Assembly: GCA_012976225.1 (NCBI GenBank) | Contig: JAAVVG010000013.1 | Coordinates: 682,001-746,000, forward strand | Length of the DNA stretch: 64,000 nucleotides | DNA from: Golubevia sp. BC0850 | Lineage: Eukaryota > Basidiomycota > Exobasidiomycetes > Golubeviales > Golubeviaceae | Direction: 5' to 3' | Shown here: one piece after another, positions 57,801 to 64,000 of the stretch | How the letters are laid out: the number at the start of each line of letters is the position of its first letter | How positions within the stretch are numbered: position 1 is the first letter of the stretch | Notes under the pieces: model-generated | What the model was told of the DNA's origin: nothing | What the model saw: only the letters and a program-made list of their open reading frames with translations | Database searches by the model: none | Position numbers and translations under genes: made by a program

Positions 57801-57835
57801 TTGCTCAGTGGTCTTTGATTTCTCACAACGCCTAA
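54803..57835 (+). CDS. Membrane-anchored heparinase II/III-like polysaccharide lyase
   Basis: Five exons, 54803-55918, 56159-56261, 56377-56580, 56676-57005 and 57087-57835, give 833 aa. A 36-residue cytoplasmic N-terminus is followed by one membrane span (WLWIGLPILLIVVILAAVLG), so it is a type II membrane protein with a Ser/Asn/Gly-rich stalk and a large extracellular part. The alpha/alpha toroid region has RPHPRIMAAEYQWDCL, LKAWAYAWRLSKDQKW and NWNPGHFLDTAELTAAFGIA, and WNCVTNGGLMTGALAI. The heparinase II/III-like domain begins near FWDGLPLDNFFSAENGSW and has the characteristic THGDLDVGDFVLDAMGTRWA. The C-terminal beta domain ends in WQPQWADLSDADKADPKS. The likely substrate is an acidic or cell-wall polysaccharide, unknown here. 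Many N-glycosylation sites support an extracellular position. All exon phases agree. Confidence 0.88.
56338..56365 (+). repeat. CT dinucleotide repeat in lyase intron
   Basis: A C-run of about 10 bases (56328-56338) is followed by about thirteen CT units, directly before the CTACAG acceptor of the intron 56262-56376. It forms the polypyrimidine tract and is likely length-variable. Confidence 0.9.
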
Positions 57836-58329
57836 ACGGATTCATCTTCTCAACTCTACTTCCCCTCTCTAGATCTTTCACCAATCTCCAACACACTCAT
57901 TTTCCATCTGTACTTCTCAATAACTGCATACAGTCCCGCAAACTAATATGGACAATTGAACTTGCCATTGCTTTTCCCTCTATACACAAGTACAAATTTT
58001 CTCCTTTTCCCGGTCGTTTTTCTCTGCTTGTTCCTCCTCGCACTCTCAGTAGTCAATAGTTATCCAAACTCTCTTTTTCCTTCCTTCTCTGCCTAATTTT
58101 GTTTTTGTCTTTCTTCTGTCTTCACTGAATCTTCAATTGTTTGGTCTTAGTTCTGAAGAGCGCGTCGAGTGTTTTGAAAAGGCGAGCGAAAATGACACCT
58201 GCTCTCTAGTGACTGCACAGGCAGAGTTTGCACAGGCAGAGTTTGAATCCCATCTCATCTTTGTTCTACTCTTCTTTCCATAATCTCTTTCTTCCTTCTT
58301 CTCTATCTCTTCGATTCTCTTCAAAGCTT
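57836..58329. other. 3' flank of lyase gene
   Basis: CT-rich sequence with no gene. A direct duplication, CACAGGCAGAGTTTG repeated at about 58216-58245, is visible. Confidence 0.5.
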
Positions 58330-61237
58330 CAAGTGAGCAGGGGGGTAGCAAGCGCTTCTACGTCTCTACCTCTAATAGTACCTAAACAGCTCCTCACAAA
58401 AGTATGCAATCTCGAACCAGAAACTCAAGTTAGCTTCAACAAGAAGTTGGGCTGGCTTCTTCAAGGAATCATAAATGAACCTTCTGGAGAAATGCCATCC
58501 TTGGAGCATCAATTTCAGTCTCAAGTCACCGTTCAGCTAATAGACTGCCTGAGATCCTGCTTCTCGCCCATGGGAAAAGGTTATTGGGAGTACCTCTAGG
58601 GAAAGGTGAGCAAAAAGAATGGCTTGAACCCCTGTTGGAAGGTAGACTAGAAGTACAAGGAAAAGAGATCTCACTAGCAATGTCGGAAGGGGCTATGAGC
58701 GCGCAACTGATTTATGGGAAGACTGGAACGGATGTAAAGTTAATTGAGCCTTCCCCTGGAACAAGTCTCGGGGCCGGAAAACAAGTCTGGTGGCTCATCA
58801 AGGAAACGCTGGGAGAAGTCAATCATAAAGCCTTCAGTCAACTCAAGTTGACAGGCTCTGCAAAAACGAACACTCTACCAAACCACTGGTTCAAGTCTGC
58901 TGAGAGAGCTTTAGCTTCCTACCTTATAGCTACTTGCTTTCCATCCGATCCCGCAAAGGTCATCAAGACTTCAATCCGTTCTTCAAGAGAAAAGATATTT
59001 CTCGCCAATTCAGCGGCAGCTAGTTACGCTCTCTATCTTCTCGCTCCTAACAATTCGAAAGCGGAACTATCCTCAGCCTCCATCAATCTACAAGGAACCT
59101 TAGAACTTCGTAATGCAAGATATAGCTCTCGTATCAGACCGAACTCTGAGCAGACGGTTCACTTCAAGCCTTCTGGAGGTGGGGAGGAAAGGATCTTCAA
59201 AGCAGAAAGAAACATAGGAAGACCTACTCGGTTGAAGGAGAAGGGAAAGAAGAAAGTTCTCACAGGAGAGTTTGAAATTAAGGGGAAAGAGGACAAGTCT
59301 CTCGCGGAAGCTAAGGCTCTAGAATAGATGCGCGACGTCATCAGGATAGATCCTTTAGCAAGACAAAGGTCAAGGGCTCCTTGGGACAGATCTGGACTCC
59401 TAAATCTTCTCCTGTTCAACCAGTCCTCTTCTTCGGTCCTCAAAGAGATGAGCGATTGGACTTTTGCCTCCCAAAGAAAAGAGTTCAAATCTCTGGAACG
59501 AGCAAGACTTAACCCAAGTCAAAGAAAAGCCGCTCAAACCATTCTTTCGCCGGACAGTGGTCGACTTTGTTTGATTCAGGCAGGGGCCGCCAGGTGAGTG
59601 TCTCTTTGCACCTTTCTCCTCTGTTCAAAGCTATTCTCAAATCGAGCTTTATTTATCCCTTTTCCCATCAGGAACCGGAAAATCTAATTTGATCGGGAAG
59701 TCTCGAAGCAATGGGTAGACTGGTCTCTAGGTGACGATTCGATTTATGCAGTCTGGTGAGCTACAGACCTTCGATTCCTTCATCTGGATCGGGTTACTTT
59801 TACTAACGCTTCTCTGTCTCACTTTTCAACTTTTCACTGATGTCGGAGCAATCTGGCGGTCCGTAACATCACAGGGTCTCTGCTCAGACTCCGAGTGGAT
59901 TTCAGATTGGTAGTCTCTTTCGACTTCGAGGTAAGTCTCAGAGATTTTGTCCTAATAGAATGTCCTCAACCTTTGAATTTGACTTGAAGCTCTGTCTCGA
60001 GCTGAAACATGGCGTTTCTTTCCCTTTTCTTCGACAGTTTGAGTGGCACGATCATCTCTACGAATCTATCAAAAGCAAAGTCACCGTCACCGATCAGATG
60101 AGAAGAGAAGACTTCCATGTCGAAACAGAGTTTCACGGAATCTCTATTATTCTCTGCATTCTAGCTTCACTCTCTTCTCCCACTCTCGACAAAGGACCTC
60201 GCTCACTTCTAGTTCTCCGACCTCCTTGCCTTCTTTCAGTGGATGAAGCTTCTCAAGTACTTCTCAACAACTACCCTCATCTTTTCAGTAGATTCTTCAG
60301 CACCTTAGATCGAGTCATTTCCATTGGAGACGACCGTCAGCTAGCTCCCTTCGGATCCGAGCAGATGAAGGAAGCAAGATCAGTCTTCGATGTTCCAGAA
60401 CCTAGAAAGAAGGCTTTGTTCATGAACATAAGTTATCGACTCCAAAGAGGCCTAGGAGCTTTCATCAGTAGAAAAGTCCACGGAGGGAGATCGAGAAGTG
60501 GACCCAAGGTCTGGCAAGGGGGGTTTTAAAAGCTTTCTTCGTTTTGTTGACGTTGGGCGTGGGGAAGAAGCTATAGCTGGAAACAGCTTCAAGAATGTGA
60601 AAGAGTCAGAAATTATGATTAGAATCCTCAATCAATTGAAGCACGGATCAAGCTCTGATTACGAAAAGGTCAAGGTCATAACGTGAGTATCGAACTCAAG
60701 TCGCATTTCGTCTCACAAGGCTCTGACTTCTCTTTATCCCCTTCTCTTTTTTTCTGCAGATCCTACAATGGACAAAGAGCCTTGATAGAAGATGATCTCA
60801 AGAAAATGAAGGGATTAGACTGGGAGAAGTAAGTTTGGTAAATCGAAGCGTTGTCTGGCAGCTCATGTTGAGAACTGATCCGTACCCCTTCTTTGCCCTT
60901 CACTTCTCCCTATAACAGCAAAGTGTTTTCCGCCGAATCCTTCCAAGGGAACGAATCCGAATATATAGTCGTATCAATAGTCAGAGGCGGATCCCCAAGT
61001 TCTTCAAGCGGATTCCTTTCAGTCATGAACCGAACCAACGTTCTACTCATTCGTACTTCCTTTGCCTCAATCATCGTCACAAGCAAGCGTCTCGTTTTCG
61101 GAAAGGATAGAAATACTTTGGTTGGACAATTAGCTCGTTTAGCAGGTGATGAAATCTGGGTTTCTGAACAGGGTGTGATGAATGGAAGAGCTGAATTTCC
61201 TAGGAAATGGAAGAATCAAGATCCTAGAGACTTGTGA
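58330..61237 (+). pseudogene. Decayed SF1 (UPF1-like) helicase gene
   Basis: Host-type superfamily 1 helicase remains in collinear order. The N-terminal part reads KKLGWLLQGIINEPSGEMPS, then ANSAAASYALYLLAPNNSKA. The Q-motif and Walker A region reads ARLNPSQRKAAQTI followed by an interrupted IQ-GPP-GTGKS. Walker B is LSVDEASQVLLNN, motif III ISIGDDRQLAPFGSE, then NISYRLQRGLGAF, SYNGQRALIEDDL, and motif VI ESFQGNESEYIVVSIVRGG with MNRTNVLLIRTS. Breaks: a frame change near 58580; an in-frame TAG at 59325-59327; a 4-nt duplication (CAGG twice, 59577-59584) inside the ATP-binding loop just before its intron; unreadable sequence 59690-59950; and a frame change at a G-run near 60520. GT-AG introns at 60683-60760 and 60828-60919 are still sound. 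Most likely a recently lost gene; sequencing error is possible for single-base breaks. Confidence 0.7.
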
Positions 61238-61352
61238 TCTTGATAGAGTTAGGAGGGAGTAATAGAAGAAGAAGAAATACATTGCTTTGTCTGAGATACT
61301 GATACTGTTACAAAATTGAACTATGCCGTGATTTCGGTTGAGAATGTGTATT

Positions 61353-62850
61353 TCAAAGAGGTTTTGGAACGATGGAATTGAACTGAACTGAGAAATGAAA
61401 AGGACCTTTGACTTGATCAGATTTAAAATCTCCATCTTCATTAATTCTTAACCAACCTTCAATCCACCTAAATTTCAGTCTCTCACCCCCATCCCCATCT
61501 CCGTCTTGACTTTCTCTTTCATTCTCCCATCTCCTCTGAACCAACATGGCACCTCTCAAAGTGTTTCTCTTAATTTTCTTTGGTTGGGTTTGAATAGGAT
61601 CCAAAGTAAGGTGATAATCCACTTTGAAAGCTGCCCTGGAAGTAGAAGGAAAGAGTTTCAAATCTTCAGAAGAAGTAGAAAGTGATTTTGGGCTTTGATT
61701 GAGTTGAAGAAAACAATTTGTATAGATCAAAGGTGAATGGGTTGAAGTTTGAAGACTTTTGAGAGAAGAAAGGATTAGGGAATAAGGTAGAGAATGAGAA
61801 GGTGAGGTTGAAGTAGCGTTTGAAAGGGCTTCGAATCGGATTTTTGAGGCTGAATGGAAAGTTGGAAGCGCTGATACTAGTATCAAGGCTGAAGAAGAAT
61901 TTTAGGATGGAAGAAAAAGGTAAGTCTCAGAAAAGTCGACTTCAAGAAAATGAGCTTAACCCCCCCCCCCCCCCCCCAACTCACAGACTTTCCTATCAGG
62001 ACATCTCCTAAAAACCTCTTCTCTGGCAAGCTCGATACCAGCTATAGATTGAAATTCATCTTTAGGTCTCCAAATGATTAGACCTTCTAACCAACCTTTG
62101 ACGATCTGATCCTTTTGGTTCTCATCAGGTAGATCATTTCCATCCACCACTTCTTGAGCTCTAAGGTATTCAGCTATCCTCTTGCCTAAATGTTCCAATA
62201 ACATTCGTTTCAATTTGGATACTGGGAACTTTCCATTCAGATCGAATAGTAGAATTGAGCGGTTTGGACCTTTTCCACCTAAGATGAGTTCTTGAGGAGA
62301 TTGATCCTGTTCTGAAGGTAGGTTCATCGAGTATGGTAGAAGTAATGTTAGACATAGGAATAATAGAAGCGAGGTTTTTCCGGATTTGGGAGGACCTTGT
62401 TTGAGGAGAAGTGAGGGGAAGAGGTGAGAATGATAAGGGGGGGGATCATGTTACGTAGGGAACTCACCTTGAATTTCAGTGGTTTTGTTCTCTTTTAGGA
62501 TTCCTTGGTTCTCGGAGAACAAAGCATCCAGAGTTTCTAAGTAGGATGGACTTGGAAGTTGCTTTGGGAAGTAAAATAAGAGATCTCAGTGGCTGAGTTC
62601 TTCACTCTCTCTCGCTCCTCTTTCCCTGTTTCACCACATGAAGCACTACATGAAGCATGAAGCTTGACTTACATCCAAATCGAACAGCTAATTCCACGCA
62701 TCCAGAGCAGGGGTAGAGGAAAGTCAGTAGAAGAACAGAATTCGAAATAGAGAGCCGAAGTTGGATTGAGGTTCTCACCTGACTTGCATTCTCGGCTTGA
62801 ATCTCTGAGAGGATTTTCTGAACGGCAATGGTTTGAGTTACATCGGTCAT
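61353..62850 (-). CDS. RAD51 paralog, XRCC2-like
   Basis: Four exons, 62850-62779, 62561-62468, 62395-61985 and 61888-61353, give 370 aa. After a short N-terminal helix (MTDVTQTIAVQKILSEIQAE) and LPSPSYLETLDALFSENQG, a Walker A loop reads IQGPPKSGKTSLLLFL. The next block, SILLFDLNGKFPVSKLKRML, corresponds to the FIDTDYHFDMLRL block of XRCC2. The position of Walker B is occupied by KVSLILVSALPTFHSASKI, where the usual Asp is Val. The C-terminal part includes SLILSSLKSLQTSTHSPLIY and a final Trp-containing basic/acidic stretch. A role in homologous recombination is inferred from the family. ATP hydrolysis may be lost, as XRCC2-type proteins tolerate poor ATP-binding motifs. The third intron starts GTGAGTT followed by 18 G on the minus strand. 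Confidence 0.58.
61960..61977 (-). repeat. 18-base homopolymer next to a splice donor
   Basis: Eighteen C on the plus strand (G on the minus strand) begin seven bases after the donor GTGAGT at 61984 in the XRCC2-like gene. Length is likely unstable and also error-prone in sequencing. Confidence 0.9.
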
Positions 62851-63124
62851 CGTTATCTGCGCAGAGAAATAGAGAAGATGGAGTCAAACGGAGAAGGAAA
62901 GGAAAGGAAGGAACAGGTTGAAAGGCTAGGATTCGAAAATCAAAGTCGAATGTTATTCTGTTCTCGAATCCTATTTAAACCACCTCTCCTCTCTCCATCT
63001 TTTCTTTACGCTCTTTTAAATCTCTGGTTCTCTAATCGTCTCGTTCTCCAATTACTAGCAGCTACTTCTGCTTTAGATCAATCTCAAAGCCCTCAAATAC
63101 CCCAATCATCCAATTCATTGAGCC
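62851..63124. promoter_or_regulatory. Divergent promoter of XRCC2-like and transporter-like genes
   Basis: 274 bp separate the two start codons on opposite strands. The plus strand includes a CT-rich stretch (62980-63040), consistent with a leader for the plus-strand gene. Confidence 0.5.
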
Positions 63125-64000
63125 ATGACTACTCCTGTGACTAGAGCTTATCCAATGAGAGCAGATTGTGGAAGGAGATATGATAACAATCTGGTGAGCA
63201 TTCGAATAGATATTGTAGAGAGAGAAAGAGAAGCAGAGGTTGGAAAGGGCGACTATCAAAAGAGACAGAAAGAGAACATCTGAGCAGCGAGTGTTGGATG
63301 ATGAAAGCATCCAATACCCTCACTCTCTCGAAAGATTCGGATCAGATTTCTTCACGAGCTACCGTGCTCTAAAAGTATAGGAGAATTCAAGTGGAAGCTC
63401 AGCGAAAGCACTCAGATGTAACCTCTCTTATCAAAACCACGGCATCCTCCCTAAACCCCAACTCTCCCCTCTCTCATCTCCCAGTCATTCACAGGTCTGA
63501 CCAATTCACTCCCTCACACCTGTTTTGAAGATGTAATTTTAGTTCCACTAGCAACTTGGGTTCTCTTAGTCTTGCTTCTAGCCCTACTCCTTCCAATCTA
63601 TTTATCTTGTCGAAAATCTCCTACCGCCAGTCCAAAGACTCCACTTCAAAGGTACAATTATTCAAGTAATGCTGAATTCAGAGCAAAGTTATTAGGAACC
63701 AGTAGTCATTCTTCTGAGAAAGTAGAGGGACTGGGAATGGAAGAACCTATTCCAACTCAAAGAACTGGTTTCATGACTAATTTCCCAAAAGTAGCTAAAG
63801 TTTTGGCAATAGTCTATATCTTGTTGGTTTTGGCTAGCTTGTTGATGAGTGAGTATTGTCTCTTTCTCTTTCACTTTACCTCTTTGATGTTCTCGTTGCT
63901 CACTCTCTCTTTCTCCCCCCCCCTTCTCTCTTTCTCTCGCGCTCTTCCTCAGACATCTTAGAGATCGTTCGTCTCTATCTAGCATCTCGTGGAGCAGGTT
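63125..64000 (+). CDS. N-terminal part of a multi-pass membrane protein, ABCC-transporter-like (cut by edge)
   Basis: Exons 63125-63193, 63485-63848 and 63953 to the edge join in frame. The protein starts MTTPVTRAYPMRADCGRRYD and continues LTNSLPHTCFEDVILVPLAT into a long membrane span (VLLVLLLALLLPIYL), a polar Ser/Thr loop, then a second span (VAKVLAIVYILLVLASLLMN) and ILEIVRLYLASRG. The LT..L..CFED..L pattern just before the first span is typical of the TMD0 start of fungal ABCC (MRP/Ycf1-type) transporters. The nucleotide-binding domains would lie beyond the window, so the family call is tentative. Confidence 0.5.

Noticed and set aside
58330-61237. Helitron or other transposon origin of the helicase
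   Set aside because: Motifs are of the UPF1-like SF1A type, not Pif1-like; there is no Rep domain, and spliceosomal introns are present.
1-64000. CRISPR arrays, bacterial operons or virus-derived elements
   Set aside because: No regularly spaced repeats, no ribosome-binding-site driven gene runs, and no capsid, reverse transcriptase, integrase or envelope-like coding sequence seen.

Overview
The window is nuclear DNA of an intron-rich fungus, most likely a basidiomycete. Nearly every gene is split by short introns, usually 60-200 nt, with a very uniform GTGAGT donor and a CT-rich run before the acceptor. Gene content fits: fungal Zn2Cys6 regulator, F-box protein, membrane-anchored heparinase-like lyase, secreted apple-like cysteine-rich protein. 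I cannot name the genus. I joined exons by hand. For most of the multi-exon genes every exon was placed and the sum is a multiple of three; the exceptions are the left-edge gene, the cytochrome P450, the 12 kb coiled-coil gene and the right-edge gene.

Layout. 0-9 kb: partial membrane protein (-), CENP-T kinetochore protein (+), importin-9/Kap114-like karyopherin (+). 9.7 kb: tRNA-Lys(CTT) with a 55-nt intron. 11.6-13.7 kb: coiled-coil protein of unknown function (+). 15.8-20.6 kb: NatA auxiliary subunit NAA15 (-), divergent from SEC61 gamma (+). 21.6-23.7 kb: Zn2Cys6 factor (-). 24.9-26 kb: two small candidate genes. 27-31.3 kb: exosome cofactor LRP1/C1D and casein kinase 1 (both +). 33.6-36.7 kb: proteasome lid subunit RPN5 (+). 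37.3-39.3 kb: GPI mannosyltransferase 2 (+). 39.7-44.9 kb: RAD5/HLTF-like SNF2-RING protein (+). 45.3-53.8 kb: a minus-strand run of a GLTSCR1/BICRA-domain protein, a cytochrome P450, a secreted cysteine-rich protein and a damaged-looking F-box gene. 54.8-57.8 kb: type II membrane heparinase-like lyase (+). 58.3-61.2 kb: decayed SF1 helicase gene (+). 61.4-62.9 kb: RAD51-paralog (XRCC2-like) gene (-), divergent from a membrane protein resembling an ABCC transporter that runs off the right edge.

Most of the window is housekeeping. Roughly 47-61 kb is more accessory (P450, secreted protein, F-box, lyase, dead helicase). I found no transposon with recognisable coding parts, no CRISPR array and no virus-derived element.

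The best leads concern splicing. CK1 seems to need a one-nucleotide exon to restore its conserved N-terminus. SEC61 gamma needs a five-nucleotide exon to recover its conserved C-terminus. Three genes carry GC-AG introns with the same GCGAGT donor. RPN5 has a 1-kb intron and a roughly 90-residue Lys/Glu-rich insertion. The NAA15/SEC61 gamma pair shares a 117-bp divergent promoter, and both products act on nascent chains at the ribosome exit.
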